Shown here: positions 51,893 through 61,582 of the stretch, piece by piece
Numbering within the stretch: position 1 is the first letter of the stretch
Layout of the letters: every line of letters starts with the position of its first letter
DNA from: Planctomycetota bacterium
GTDB lineage: Bacteria; Planctomycetota; UBA1135; UBA2386
Length of the DNA stretch: 64,000 nt
Direction of reading: 5' to 3'
NCBI GenBank assembly: GCA_014192625.1
Contig: BJHM01000006.1
Span: 1 to 64,000, forward strand
The notes under the pieces: model-generated
What the model was told of the DNA's origin: nothing
What the model saw: only the letters and a program-made list of their open reading frames with translations
The model's database searches: none
Position numbers and translations under genes: made by a program

Positions 51893-53734
51893 TTATTGAG
51901 GCCGAAAAAGCTCTGCCTCGGCCGCGAGGACCCCAAAGGCGTTCCCCTCGGTCGAGGCTGTCAGCTTAGCGAACAGATCGCGCGCCGCAGTGGGATCGCC
52001 GTTCAAAAGCGCGTAATGCGCTAGACCAAAAGCCACCGTGGCACCCTTGCTCCCTTCGGGTCGCAGAAGGTCCGCGACGCGCAGGTCGCCGCGATAGAGC
52101 TGGCACAGTTGATAGTAGCCAAGATTCTCGACAACCTGCATGTCGCGCGTGATCAAGGCAACTGTAGCAGCGGCTGCGTCCCGTTTGCCCTGACGCATCT
52201 GCGCACAATAAAGCCAGTGACTGGCGGCGACGCGGCACTCGTCGTTCTTTGCGCCGCGCAGGCACTCGACCATCGCCACCGCCGCGCCCGCAAAGTCCGC
52301 GAGCAAGAAGCGCGCGAGGCCTAGGTGGTAGTAGATGTTGTAGTGCAACGTCGAGTGCGGCGGCCGGTCCTTCGACGGCTGGCCATCAGGCTCGACCTCA
52401 TCGGGCTTACCCGCAATCAAGAAGGCGGCAAGGGCAAGGTCGTTCTCCGCCGCGGCAAACTGACGCAGCGTGAGATAACGATGGCCACGATGTCGCAGCA
52501 GGTGCGGCTCATCGGGATGACGTTTCAAACCCGCAGTGAGAACTTCGACCGACTCGCGAAAACGACCGAGGTAACCGAGCCTTCGCGCGTGCCAGACGAT
52601 TGCCTCAATCGAGTCTGGCGCGGTGGCCACAGCAGCGATCGCAACCGCGAGTTCGCGTTCGCGCGCACTGCGCACTGCGTCCGAAAGCACCGGCAGGGCA
52701 CGTGGCTGGCCATCGAGTGAAAACACCTCGGGCCACAGAACGGTGCGCAACAACAACACTTCGCCAGCGTCAGCGAGGATAAAAAAAGCGCCCATTGAGG
52801 GCTCCGCGCAGCGCGCGATCGCCAACCAAGCCGCATCCGGCCCGAGCACCAAAAGCGCCGTGCCAAACGCATCGGCGAGCGCACAAGAATTGGCTAGCAC
52901 CGAGACACTGACCACGCCGTGCGTTGCGTTCTTACCAGTGCGCGGATCAAAGATGTGCGACGTGATGACACCGTTCTGCTCGATGAAATTGCGATACACG
53001 CCGCTCGTGCACAGTGCGCGCTCGCGCAACGGCACAGTTACCAGCGCGCGCTCATGCAAGGGCTCGCTTCGCAGCGGATCGACGATGCCGCCAAGCCACG
53101 GCGCACCATCCGGCTTTTGCCCGTGGGCGAGCACTTCGCCAGTGATTTCGAGCAGGTAACCCTTCACAAAGACCTGCGACAAACGACTGCCGAGCCGGTC
53201 CGCGACAAATCCTGCAACCAGGCCATCGAGATCGATCATCAAGCTAGGTGCGTCCTTCTTCAGCGTTTCGCCGATCACCTTTAGCTTTGCGTAGCCAACC
53301 TGCTCGCGCGCAGCTGCCAGCGCGGCCTCGCTCGGTTTCGCGGCACGCGCGGAGTGGTCAGCCTGCTGCGCGCGAAACAGGTCCACAATCGGCTTCACCG
53401 TCGGGTCAAACGCGCCGTCCGTCGCCACCGCAACCTGCAACGCAATCGCCACCGCCGCACGCAACCGCTCGCTGGCTGCAAATGGCGCAGTGCTATAATG
53501 CCGATTGAAGCGCTGAATCTCGCTGTCGTCCCGCCACTGCGAGAAAGTGCTGTCGGCGACGGCCAATTCATCATCGACGATCGCCCGAATCGCGCCTGCG
53601 TCTGGACCGCCGTGCCACTTCACGGCAAACGTAGACCCCATGGTTTTACCGGCATAGATCTGCACCTCAGCTTGAGCGCCGAGCCACGCAGCAAAAATGA
53701 CGACCACAAACACACCTGCACGCCGTGAAGTCAT
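51893..53734 (-). CDS. ApbE-like FAD:protein FMN transferase fused to C-terminal TPR region
   Basis: The 613-aa protein has a signal peptide (residues ~1-22) and an ApbE domain to about residue 330: GKTMGSTFAVKW (N-terminal motif), DDSEIQRFN, DGAFDPTVKPIVDLF, IDLDGLVAGFVADRLG, and SHIFDPRTGKNATHGVVSV with the terminal ADAFGTALLVLGP. ApbE attaches FMN to a threonine of target flavoproteins such as RnfG or NqrC in the periplasm. From about residue 400 the protein carries tetratricopeptide-like helical pairs (FRESVEVLTAGLKRHPDEPHL, HLGLARFLLADFAGAAVAM) used for protein binding. No flavinylated partner gene is nearby. The fused layout is unusual and may tether ApbE to a partner. Confidence 0.82.
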   Translation of the reverse strand: MTSRRAGVFVVVIFAAWLGAQAEVQIYAGKTMGSTFAVKWHGGPDAGAIRAIVDDELAVADSTFSQWRDDSEIQRFNRHYSTAPFAASERLRAAVAIALQVAVATDGAFDPTVKPIVDLFRAQQADHSARAAKPSEAALAAAREQVGYAKLKVIGETLKKDAPSLMIDLDGLVAGFVADRLGSRLSQVFVKGYLLEITGEVLAHGQKPDGAPWLGGIVDPLRSEPLHERALVTVPLRERALCTSGVYRNFIEQNGVITSHIFDPRTGKNATHGVVSVSVLANSCALADAFGTALLVLGPDAAWLAIARCAEPSMGAFFILADAGEVLLLRTVLWPEVFSLDGQPRALPVLSDAVRSARERELAVAIAAVATAPDSIEAIVWHARRLGYLGRFRESVEVLTAGLKRHPDEPHLLRHRGHRYLTLRQFAAAENDLALAAFLIAGKPDEVEPDGQPSKDRPPHSTLHYNIYYHLGLARFLLADFAGAAVAMVECLRGAKNDECRVAASHWLYCAQMRQGKRDAAAATVALITRDMQVVENLGYYQLCQLYRGDLRVADLLRPEGSKGATVAFGLAHYALLNGDPTAARDLFAKLTASTEGNAFGVLAAEAELFRPQ

Positions 53735-53888
53735 GTGCGGATCATGCCCAACAAAAAGTGCTTGGCGAAGGTTTGGATCACAACCACCTTGGATCGCACG
53801 CGAATAAGGGCTGTCGAAGAGCCACTGCAGGCAACTGCACGCAACTGCAGGCCGGCGATGATTTTATAACAACCTATATTTCTATTGG

Positions 53889-54242
53889 TTACGACCAATC
53901 GAACTCTTCCCGCAGGGATTCCTCGGCATCGTCGAATACCCGCCATTCCGCGTTTTTAAAATTGCGCCAGTCATCATCGATTCCATCCTCCCACTCGTCC
54001 CCGATCCTATTAGGGAACGCCCTTTGAAAGGCGGCAACGTCCACCATGCGAGCGCGGGCATGAAAATCAGTTTCCACATCCTCGCGAGTTGCGCGCCAAA
54101 ACATGGCGAAGCCAAGCGACATAAATGACGGGATCCGCACAGCCATCGGCAAAGTGGGATGAAAGCAACGACTACCCCAAAAAAGGCCTCGTCCCGCAAA
54201 AACCAACGAGGCATGCGCGATCAGAAACCCTGTCCCTAACAC
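53889..54242 (-). CDS. Putative small membrane protein, 117 aa
   Basis: The frame from GTG 54242 gives a 117-aa protein with a hydrophobic N-terminal half (LIAHASLVFAGRGLFWG and PSFMSLGFAMFWRA), followed by an acidic C-terminal half (DEWEDGIDDDWRNFKN, DDAEESLREEFDWS). Composition is unlike the Arg/Ala-rich antisense shadows elsewhere, so it may be real. No family is recognised and no ribosome binding site is clear. It lies on the minus strand in a 679-bp gap between selO and the ApbE gene; 53735-53888 and 54243-54413 show no other gene. Confidence 0.4.
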   Translation of the reverse strand: MLGTGFLIAHASLVFAGRGLFWGSRCFHPTLPMAVRIPSFMSLGFAMFWRATREDVETDFHARARMVDVAAFQRAFPNRIGDEWEDGIDDDWRNFKNAEWRVFDDAEESLREEFDWS

Positions 54243-54413
54243 GACCGCACAAAAAAAGCGCCGGGCCCCTTACACCGGCATGGCTACATCAGACAAAAAT
54301 CGCCGCCAGCAAATTGGTGAAGTTCCGTGGCTGAGGGATCGTGTAAGGCGGCGCTTTGACGGCGGTGCTGGGCGCGACGTTTGAAACCTTGCAAAGGGCC
54401 CGCGCAACTTGCC

Positions 54414-56042
54414 TCACGAACTGCATGACAGCGAAGAACAGCCGGGCTTCGAGCGCGCCCATTCTGGCCGTTTCTTAGCCCATGCCGCGTGCTGGGGTTG
54501 CTCGGTGAACGGCTGCAAAAGCATGTCGAGCAACGCCTGCACTTTGCTTAGATCGCCTTGGTGCGCGGCTTCGATCGCCTCTCCTGCGACCCAGTTGCGC
54601 AGCACAAACCACGGGTTTACAGCATCCATGTTGCCCGCCAACTCCACGGCTGACGCCGCCTCTTGCCGCGTGCGCCGCCACCAGCGCTGCAGCCAGGCGA
54701 GTCCGCTTGCAACACGATTGGCCGGCAGCGGCGCGTAACTTGCCGCGTGCACCAATGGTGGCAGTTCTTGCGGGACGCTCGGCAGTATCACCACGCTCGA
54801 CAGCGCGCGAAAAAACAATGTCATGTCGGTTTCGGCAGCGGCGAGCCAATCGAACAAGTCTTGTAACAGTGCGCCGTCGTCGAGGTCGGCGCGGAATAAG
54901 AGCCCGAGCTTCATCCCAAAGCGGCGGCTCGCTTCGATACCGTAGGTCTGCTGATAGATTTCGCGCGCCGAGCGTACTACCTGTTCGTCGTTATCGAACA
55001 GCGGCAATAGAGCGGTGCCGAGCCGCTCGATATTCCAAAGGCCAATGCCAGGCTGATTGCCAAAGGCGTAACGCCGATTTTGTGCGTCGGTGGTGTTTGG
55101 CGTCCAGCCGAGATCGAAGTTGTCGATCCAGCCGTAGGGGCCGTAGTCGATCGTCAGACCGAGAATCGACATGTTGTCCGTGTTCATCACGCCATGCACG
55201 AAACCGATTGCCTGCCAATGCGCGATAAGGCCTGCAGTGCACTTTGCTACCTCGTGAAACCACGCGCCGAACGCGGCCTTCGATGGCTCCCCTTGCGCCG
55301 GAAGAAGGTGCGGAAAAAACTGCCGCAGCGTGAACACGGCGAGCCGGCGCAACAGCGCAATGTCGCCGCGCGAGGACGGCAGTTCAAAACTGCCGAAGCG
55401 AAGGAACGACGGCGCCACGCGGCAGACGATCGCGCCCGGCTCGGCAATCGCATTGCCATCATAGAACATGTCGCGCACGACAAGGTCGCCGGTAGCGACC
55501 AGCGACAATGCGCGCGTCGTCGGCACGCCGAGGTGGAACATCGCCTCACTGCACAGAAACTCACGCAGCGACGAACGCAGCACGGCGCGGCCATCGCCAC
55601 GACGTGAATAGGCGGTAGGTCCGGCTCCTTTGAGTTGCAGTTCCAACCGCGGCGCTCCGTCACGCTGCAGTTCGCCAAGCACGATGGCCCGACCATCGCC
55701 GAGTTGGCCCGCCCACTGGCCAAACTGGTGACCACCGTAGGACGCGGCGTAAGGGGCCATGCCGGGCCACAACGCGTTGCCGGCGAGCACTTCGACCGTC
55801 GCTTGATTACGCAGCAGGGCCTCGTCGAGGCCGAGTTCGCGCGCGAGCCCTGCCGAGTATGCGAGCAGCCGCGGGGCCGCGACCGGCGTGGGCATGACGC
55901 GCGACCACAGCGCATTGTGCACCTGCCTTGGTGCCGTGTCCGTGCGCACATCGCCGGGCAGCAGGTCGAGAAATACTTGAGTGAAGTTGGGCAATAACAT
56001 CGGACTCTGCGCATCGGACGCGCGCACGGCCCGATAATCCAT
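54414..56042 (-). CDS. selO: SelO/YdiU-family protein AMPylase with Cys at the Sec position
   Basis: This 542-aa pseudokinase-fold enzyme transfers AMP from ATP to Ser, Thr or Tyr residues of proteins and is linked to redox stress. Visible motifs are YGGHQFGQWAGQLGDGRA, LQLKGAGPTAYSR, GDGRAVLRSSLREFLCSEAM and GVMNTDNMSILGLTIDYG, with metal-binding Asn-Asp. The C-terminus ends CSSLSCSS; eukaryotic SelO proteins have Sec a few residues from the C-terminus, and here Cys is present, so the final TGA is the true stop. The start ATG at 56042 is preceded by GGGAAAGGCG, a good ribosome binding site. No close operon partner is evident. Confidence 0.93.
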   Translation of the reverse strand: MDYRAVRASDAQSPMLLPNFTQVFLDLLPGDVRTDTAPRQVHNALWSRVMPTPVAAPRLLAYSAGLARELGLDEALLRNQATVEVLAGNALWPGMAPYAASYGGHQFGQWAGQLGDGRAIVLGELQRDGAPRLELQLKGAGPTAYSRRGDGRAVLRSSLREFLCSEAMFHLGVPTTRALSLVATGDLVVRDMFYDGNAIAEPGAIVCRVAPSFLRFGSFELPSSRGDIALLRRLAVFTLRQFFPHLLPAQGEPSKAAFGAWFHEVAKCTAGLIAHWQAIGFVHGVMNTDNMSILGLTIDYGPYGWIDNFDLGWTPNTTDAQNRRYAFGNQPGIGLWNIERLGTALLPLFDNDEQVVRSAREIYQQTYGIEASRRFGMKLGLLFRADLDDGALLQDLFDWLAAAETDMTLFFRALSSVVILPSVPQELPPLVHAASYAPLPANRVASGLAWLQRWWRRTRQEAASAVELAGNMDAVNPWFVLRNWVAGEAIEAAHQGDLSKVQALLDMLLQPFTEQPQHAAWAKKRPEWARSKPGCSSLSCSS

Positions 56043-56218
56043 CGCCTTTCCCGCAGCAGCAGCAGCAGCAGGCTGCGGCCCGCCGAATTAAGCTTCACTA
56101 CGTCCGCGAAAGCGACCCCAACCTAAGATTTGGCAACCAGCCGCCGCGCTTCGCTAGCTAACGAGACCGCCGGCTTCTCGGCAGTGATCCTCGCTGGCTT
56201 GATTCCGCTCATTTGGGA

Positions 56219-56839
56219 TCAATTGCCGAACAGTTTACGAAACTCCTTGGCCCATTCGTCGGCGGCGAGGGCGGCGGTGCCGGTCGGTGTTAGCTTCGAG
56301 AGGCCAAACCGCTGGGTGTCGACTGTCTGCATGAATGCGGCCACAATCGGGCCGGATTCGCCCTCGGTCGCATAGATCTCGCACGACGCAAATCCATAGC
56401 CGCGCTTTAGCATCTGGGTCTGCGGCGCAACATTGAGCACCGGCTTATTCGGCTTGATCGCGGTAATCGCTGCGTGAATGACAAGCCTGCGCGGGGCAGC
56501 CCTATTGCCAACGCCTGGCATAGTGGCAAAGCTCTCTTTGAGCTTATTAGTTACCTTTATGCGAAGTTCGCCGAGCTGCTCCTCGCTTAGATCGCCATAA
56601 GCGCCATACGCAGGCGTCGTCGTGGACTCTACCATGATCTCCGTGAAGCTGGCAGCAACAAGGCTTGACGAACGGAAGCTGCTCGTCTCCTTATCCACCT
56701 CTTTCAGCTTGATAGATTCAGGAATAAAACCAACGCGCTTTTGCACGTTTGAGGCGCAGGCGCCGAGCATGAAGAAGGCAACTGTCAGAGCTACCAAATT
56801 CAGGTTGCTACGGCAAAAGCTGGAACGGTTGCTGGTCAT
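56219..56839 (-). CDS. Lipoprotein, DUF3313-like
   Basis: The 206-aa protein has a lipoprotein signal (LTVAFFMLGAC; Cys28), so it is probably attached to the outer membrane. The mature sequence (RRLVIHAAITAIKPNKP, TQMLKRGYGFASCEIYATEG, AAFMQTVDTQRFG) resembles DUF3313, a family of small periplasmic lipoproteins without known function. Compared with neighbours it is less GC-rich, with more A/T codons, which may indicate more recent acquisition. The 176-bp gap to selO has no gene. No operon partner is apparent. Confidence 0.6.
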   Translation of the reverse strand: MTSNRSSFCRSNLNLVALTVAFFMLGACASNVQKRVGFIPESIKLKEVDKETSSFRSSSLVAASFTEIMVESTTTPAYGAYGDLSEEQLGELRIKVTNKLKESFATMPGVGNRAAPRRLVIHAAITAIKPNKPVLNVAPQTQMLKRGYGFASCEIYATEGESGPIVAAFMQTVDTQRFGLSKLTPTGTAALAADEWAKEFRKLFGN

Positions 56840-57275
56840 ATTTGACTCGAAAGCTGTTTTTGTATTCGCACTTTTGACTTGGCAGAGCCTACCCGCCCCA
56901 AAAGCCTAGCGCACACGAAATGTCGGCAAACGGCAACCGTCGCGACAACCAGAAAAACTGCCCCTTACCATCTTACCGTGCCAGTGTACTTGCCTGAAAA
57001 CCGGCTAAAGCTAAGCGCCAAACCAAATCTCGCCATGTGGCCCCCGCTAGCGGATCGAGTCAGCCCATTCTCCTGCCGCCCGTCACCTGCTTCCGCATCA
57101 GGTATGCGCACGCAATCACAAAATCAAAGCGAAAGGCAACTGCCAGACACTAAGTAAAACAGCTGCTGCGCAGCGGTTGCCCGCATCGGGACCGCTCGCA
57201 GACATTTTGCCACTAACATGCCCGCTGTAAGTCGCAAGGCATCCTAACGCCATCGCACAACAGCGGGACTACCGA
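56840..57275. other. Intergenic region downstream of dnaK
   Basis: This 436-bp stretch lies between the lipoprotein start and the dnaK stop. It contains an 8-bp inverted repeat (CCCGCTGT at 57221-57228 with ACAGCGGG at 57260-57267, 31-base loop), but no T-run, so it is not a convincing terminator. Otherwise I see no gene, repeat or RNA. Confidence 0.5.
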
Positions 57276-59162
57276 CTACTTCACTTCGAAGTCGGCATCC
57301 TTGATGTCCTCGTCGCCCTTGCCAGCAGCTGCGCCGGCGGTAGCACCGGGTTGCGGGCCACCTTGCGGCTGGCCGCCACCAAGCTGCTGCAGCGCCTGCT
57401 CAAACTCGGCGATCGCAGTTTTCAATTGGCCTGCGTCCTCACCTTCGGCGGTCTTCTTCAGCGCGGTGATCTTGGCCTCCATTTGGGTCTTTTGGCCAGC
57501 ATCGAGCTTATCGCCGATCTCCTTGATCTGCTTCTCGGCCTGATAGGCCAGCGAGTCGGCCTGGTTCTTCAGATCGACCACCTCGCGGCGCTTCTTATCC
57601 TCGGCAGCAAAGCGCTCGGCGTCGCGCGTCATGCGCTCGACTTCTTCCTTCGTTAGACCAGAACCGGCCTCGATTTTGACCTTCTGCTCCTTGCCAGTGC
57701 CCTTATCCTTGGCAGCAACGGAAAGAATGCCATTGGCATCGATATCAAAGGTTACCTCAATCTGCGGCGCGCCACGAGGCGCTGCCGGGATACCATCAAG
57801 CTTGAAGCGGCCCAACGTGCGATTGTCGCGCGCAAACTCGCGCTCGCCTTGCAGCACGTGGATATCCACACCAGGCTGATTGTCGGCCGCTGTCGAAAAC
57901 ACGTTAGAGCGGCTGGTCGGAATGGTGGTATTGCGGTCGATCAGGCGCGTCATTACGCCACCCATCGTCTCAATGCCGAGCGACAGCGGCGTAACGTCGA
58001 GCAGCAGCACGTCGCTGACCTCGCCGCCGAGCACGCCGCCCTGGATCGCAGCTCCCAGGCTTACAACCTCGTCGGGATTAACCGAACGGTTTGGCTCCTT
58101 ACCAAAAACTTCCTTCACCAGCGCCTGCACGCGCGGGATGCGGGTGCTGCCGCCGACGAGGATGCACTCATCGATCTCCGCGGCCTTGAGCTTGGAGTCT
58201 TCGAGGCAACGCAACACCGGGCCGCGACAACGGTCAAACAGGTCCTCACACAACTGCTCAAACTTCGCCCGCGTCAGGTTTTCGCTTAGGTGCTTTGGGC
58301 CGGTCGCGTCCATCGTGATGAACGGCAGATTGATCGCGGTCTGTTGAGCCGAGCTGAGCTCGATCTTGGCCTTTTCGGCCGACTCCTTCAGACGCTGTAA
58401 CGCCATCTGATCCTTGCGGAGATCGATGCCATTTTGCTTTTTGAAGCTGTCACATAGCCACTGAATGATGCGACCGTCAAAGTCATCACCGCCGAGGTGC
58501 CCGTCGCCGTTGGTGGCCTTCACCTCAAACACGCCTTCGCCAACGTCGAGCACCGAGATATCAAAGGTGCCGCCGCCAAGGTCGAAGACCGCGATCTTCA
58601 TGTTTTTGCCCTTAGTCTTCTTATCGAGACCGAAGGCTAGCGCCGCCGCGGTGGGCTCGTTGATGATGCGCTCGACCTTGAGGCCGGCGATTTGACCCGC
58701 GTCCTTAGTTGCTTCGCGCTGACTCTGGTTGAAGTAAGCCGGCACGGTGATGACCGCGCGATCAACCTTCTCACCGAGATAGGCCTCGGCCGCGTCCTTC
58801 AGCGAACGCAGGATGTCTGCGGAAATCTGCGGCGGCGTGAAGTTTTGGCCGTTGACCTCGACCTTCACCAGCTCCTCGGCACCGCCGACGACCTTGTAAG
58901 GCACCATGGTCTCTTCGGCACTGACCTCCATATGACGACGACCCATAAACCGCTTGATCGAGTAGATCGTGTTGGTGGGGTTCGTGATTGCCTGGCGCTT
59001 AGCCGGGGCGCCGACGAGCCGCTCGCCGCTCTGGGTGAAAGCGACCACGGACGGGGTCGTGCGACCGCCCTCCATGTTGGCGATGACCTTGGGCTCACCG
59101 CCCTCCATCACCGACACGACTGAATTGGTAGTACCGAGGTCGATACCGACGATCTTCGACAT
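57276..59162 (-). CDS. dnaK: Hsp70 chaperone DnaK
   Basis: The 628-aa chaperone binds and releases unfolded polypeptide in an ATP-dependent cycle. Signatures are [14 protein letters not shown] at the N-terminus, [17 protein letters not shown] and [16 protein letters not shown] (ATPase domain, to ~385), then [15 protein letters not shown] and [11 protein letters not shown] (substrate-binding domain). The C-terminal end is DADFEVK. I start at the ATG at 59162, giving the standard MSKIVGIDL; a frame extends 58 residues upstream but is not family-like. An inverted repeat with ACTC-N9-GAGT core lies about 100 bp upstream. grpE and dnaJ are not beside it. Neighbours are unrelated; the gap of about 285 bp on the 59163-59447 side probably holds the promoter. 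Confidence 0.96.
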   Translation of the reverse strand: MSKIVGIDLGTTNSVVSVMEGGEPKVIANMEGGRTTPSVVAFTQSGERLVGAPAKRQAITNPTNTIYSIKRFMGRRHMEVSAEETMVPYKVVGGAEELVKVEVNGQNFTPPQISADILRSLKDAAEAYLGEKVDRAVITVPAYFNQSQREATKDAGQIAGLKVERIINEPTAAALAFGLDKKTKGKNMKIAVFDLGGGTFDISVLDVGEGVFEVKATNGDGHLGGDDFDGRIIQWLCDSFKKQNGIDLRKDQMALQRLKESAEKAKIELSSAQQTAINLPFITMDATGPKHLSENLTRAKFEQLCEDLFDRCRGPVLRCLEDSKLKAAEIDECILVGGSTRIPRVQALVKEVFGKEPNRSVNPDEVVSLGAAIQGGVLGGEVSDVLLLDVTPLSLGIETMGGVMTRLIDRNTTIPTSRSNVFSTAADNQPGVDIHVLQGEREFARDNRTLGRFKLDGIPAAPRGAPQIEVTFDIDANGILSVAAKDKGTGKEQKVKIEAGSGLTKEEVERMTRDAERFAAEDKKRREVVDLKNQADSLAYQAEKQIKEIGDKLDAGQKTQMEAKITALKKTAEGEDAGQLKTAIAEFEQALQQLGGGQPQGGPQPGATAGAAAGKGDEDIKDADFEVK

Positions 59163-59258
59163 GAGATTGGGTTCCTTTGCGCCCAAATGCACTGGCGGCG
59201 CATCCCGTTGGGGACGAGCTTTGCTAGTCAAACGGCGTGCCCAAGATTGAATGGACGT

Positions 59259-59281
59259 AAAACTCTGTAAGATAGAGTTTT
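59259..59281 (-). promoter_or_regulatory. CIRCE-like inverted repeat upstream of dnaK
   Basis: AAAACTCT (59259-59266) and AGAGTTTT (59274-59281) form a perfect 8-bp inverted repeat with a 7-base spacer. It contains ACTC-N9-GAGT, the central arrangement of the CIRCE operator (TTAGCACTC-N9-GAGTGCTAA) bound by HrcA, though the outer bases differ. Its position about 97 bp upstream of the dnaK start, in the promoter region, supports a role in heat-shock repression. An hrcA gene is not present in this window. Confidence 0.45.
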
Positions 59282-59447
59282 GCGATGTTTGAACTTTGAC
59301 TATTGCCGACAATCTGGCAGCAAATATCCCTGCCAACCCTGCCAGTATGGCACATTTTAGCTGCTGCGGCGATCGGCACTTGCGTAGCTAAGCATTGCTA
59401 CTAAAGGTCGCCGGACGCCGCCCGGCGAATCGTCCGCAACCGACCAA

Positions 59448-61502
59448 TCAGTAAAGCACGAACCAATCGAGCTTTGAGCGCTGCGGCGGCATTGCGCCAG
59501 CATCGGTCCGCCAGCAAAAATGCACCACGAAACTACCGAGTAACTCGCGCGCAAACTCGAACTCACGCATGACAGCAGGCGGCCAAGTAAGCGCTGCACC
59601 CTGCTGATACGGCATTGAAACCACCGTGGTCGGCAGCAGGAAGTAGAGCGTTGCCTTGGCCTTCACTATGGGGATTGGCAGGCGCTGCGCCAGTTCGCGA
59701 AACTCAATTGCTGCACCTGCTAAGCGCGGCAGCAACAGCGTCTCCGCGTCGGCCTGCGCGCGAACGATCGCCTTTGCAGACACCATTCCATCCGGAGTCG
59801 CCAACACAAAATCCGGCCAGGGCTTTTCGATTCCTCGCAAAACCAATGGTGCGAGCGGCACCGACAAGTCAAACCAAAAGGTGCGCAGCGGGCTGCCATT
59901 TTCAGCGCGCCGCGTCGCAAAAGCTACCGCGCCCGGCAAATCATCGGCGAGGCTCAGTTCGCACCACAAGGCCGGTTCGGGCAGCGTCACCATAAGCACC
60001 GTTGCGGCTAACGGCAGAAATGACGTTGGGGCACGAAATACTGAGGGCTTATCCGCCACTGGAGCAAACTCGAACTCGCTGACCAAAGGCCGCTTTATCG
60101 TGTCCCACTTTGTGCCATCAAAGCTGGCGAGCATGCCGCCAGCTTCGAGCACCGCGTGCGCTGGCGTGGCGTCGACCGCATCTGTGCCGATTACATTGCC
60201 GCGCGGCAATACCGATTCGAGCGATGTAATAGCGAGATCTTTCTCGGCAAACGGGCGCTGCCCCATTAGCCCCCACAACTTTGTCTGCAGCAATTGCAGG
60301 CGCAGATTTGGCAAGCTCACCATTATAGGCGCTATGGGGCTGCCTATGGCGCAGCCTAGTGCCGCCGCGCCAAGTTTTTGTTGCGCCGCAGTCACCGCCG
60401 CACCACCAGTTCGGTAATCGGCCGCAAGTGAATACGTAATCGCAGCGAACAGGCTCAACAATAAGCCAAGGGCCAATGCGCCGAGACGGGGGACGCGGGA
60501 TACAGAGGTTGCCTCGGCGAGCAGGATCCCGAGCATCGGCATCAGCGAGTAAATCAGTCGGCCATCGTAAGTCCCGAGGACGGACGGCACGTGACTGGCT
60601 GGCAATAATAAACAGCCACCCCAAGCGCAAAACGCCACGAACAGCTTAGGCCGCTGCCACGCCCATGGCACCAACAGCACAATTGCCAGCGATAAAGCCA
60701 CCCACCACGATGCGCCGTCCGGACCGAGCAACCACGTGACGTGGCGGCCGATGCCGCTGATCACTGCCGAAGGCGCGAGCGCTTCCTTGCCGGTGGTAAA
60801 CACCCCGAGTGCTAGCTTGCGGAATAACAAAGCGGCGAACAGCAGCACAAAGAATGGCCGCAGGCCCTGCACACGCGCCATCAACGTGCCCCGCGAGTGC
60901 AGCACATCGACGGCGACCAACGACACGGGCAATAGCAGCGCGCCTTCTTTACTGCCAAGCGCCAATACCATCGCCACAAAAGCCGGCCAACGCGAACGCA
61001 ATTTGCCATGTAAGAACGCGCCGTAAAACAACAGCGTCAACGCGCTGAACATCACTTCGAGCGCGGTCGTGCGCGCCATGATCCAATGGCTTGGTTCCAC
61101 CACCGACGGGTGCACGAGCAACACTGCGCCAGCGGCAAATGCGAGCAGTCCATTACCTTGCGGAAAGCGCATTCGCACCAATGCGCCGATCGCCAATGCA
61201 GCGGTCGTCACCATCGCCGCATTGGCGAGGTGAAACCAGCGCGCATCAAAGCCATGCAGGAGCAATTGCAGCACGCACGACAGTGAAACAACGGGGCGAT
61301 AGAGGTCCCGCACGTGAAACCACGGCCCCTGGCAATCGAGTGCAACGCGATCCCAGTGCACCGCTGACGATTGTCGGTCCCAGTATCGCACCATCAGGAA
61401 GTCGTCGCTTAGGAAGCCGACCTCAAACGTGGATACCGCGATCGCGCCGCCAAGCAGCACGAGCAGGACAACCCAGAAAGGAATCGCGGCTAGGAAGCGC
61501 AC
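59448..61502 (-). CDS. Large polytopic membrane protein, GT-C-like
   Basis: The 684-aa protein has about ten to twelve hydrophobic segments in its first ~380 residues (for example FLAAIPFWVVLLVLLGGAIAV near the N-terminus and GALALGLLLSLFAAITYSL at ~345-365). The first loop contains FLSDDFLMVRYWDR, whose Asp pair resembles the catalytic loop of GT-C glycosyltransferases such as PMT/TMTC. The C-terminal ~300 residues are soluble, without a recognised domain. It may transfer sugar from a lipid-linked donor; substrate not predicted. The start is set at the ATG at 61502, just before the first hydrophobic segment. It follows a response regulator gene on the same strand by 80 bp, and it is unclear whether they are linked. 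Confidence 0.6.
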   Translation of the reverse strand: MRFLAAIPFWVVLLVLLGGAIAVSTFEVGFLSDDFLMVRYWDRQSSAVHWDRVALDCQGPWFHVRDLYRPVVSLSCVLQLLLHGFDARWFHLANAAMVTTAALAIGALVRMRFPQGNGLLAFAAGAVLLVHPSVVEPSHWIMARTTALEVMFSALTLLFYGAFLHGKLRSRWPAFVAMVLALGSKEGALLLPVSLVAVDVLHSRGTLMARVQGLRPFFVLLFAALLFRKLALGVFTTGKEALAPSAVISGIGRHVTWLLGPDGASWWVALSLAIVLLVPWAWQRPKLFVAFCAWGGCLLLPASHVPSVLGTYDGRLIYSLMPMLGILLAEATSVSRVPRLGALALGLLLSLFAAITYSLAADYRTGGAAVTAAQQKLGAAALGCAIGSPIAPIMVSLPNLRLQLLQTKLWGLMGQRPFAEKDLAITSLESVLPRGNVIGTDAVDATPAHAVLEAGGMLASFDGTKWDTIKRPLVSEFEFAPVADKPSVFRAPTSFLPLAATVLMVTLPEPALWCELSLADDLPGAVAFATRRAENGSPLRTFWFDLSVPLAPLVLRGIEKPWPDFVLATPDGMVSAKAIVRAQADAETLLLPRLAGAAIEFRELAQRLPIPIVKAKATLYFLLPTTVVSMPYQQGAALTWPPAVMREFEFARELLGSFVVHFCWRTDAGAMPPQRSKLDWFVLY

Positions 61503-61582
61503 TAGGGAACAAATGCTAGTGCCACGCGCAACCTAGCGGGATGGCTTTCCGTGCAGCTAGGTTGTGGCGCACGGCACCGCGC

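Noticed and set aside
54414-54416. Terminal TGA of selO as a possible selenocysteine codon
   Set aside because: The protein already has Cys at the Sec position three residues before the TGA. The sequence beyond has no family match and no SECIS-like hairpin was seen.
57221-57267. Inverted repeat downstream of dnaK as a terminator
   Set aside because: The stem is short, the loop is 31 bases and there is no T-run.
59163-59336. 58-residue N-terminal extension of DnaK
   Set aside because: DnaK proteins start at [11 protein letters not shown]. The extension covers the promoter and inverted repeat and is not conserved.
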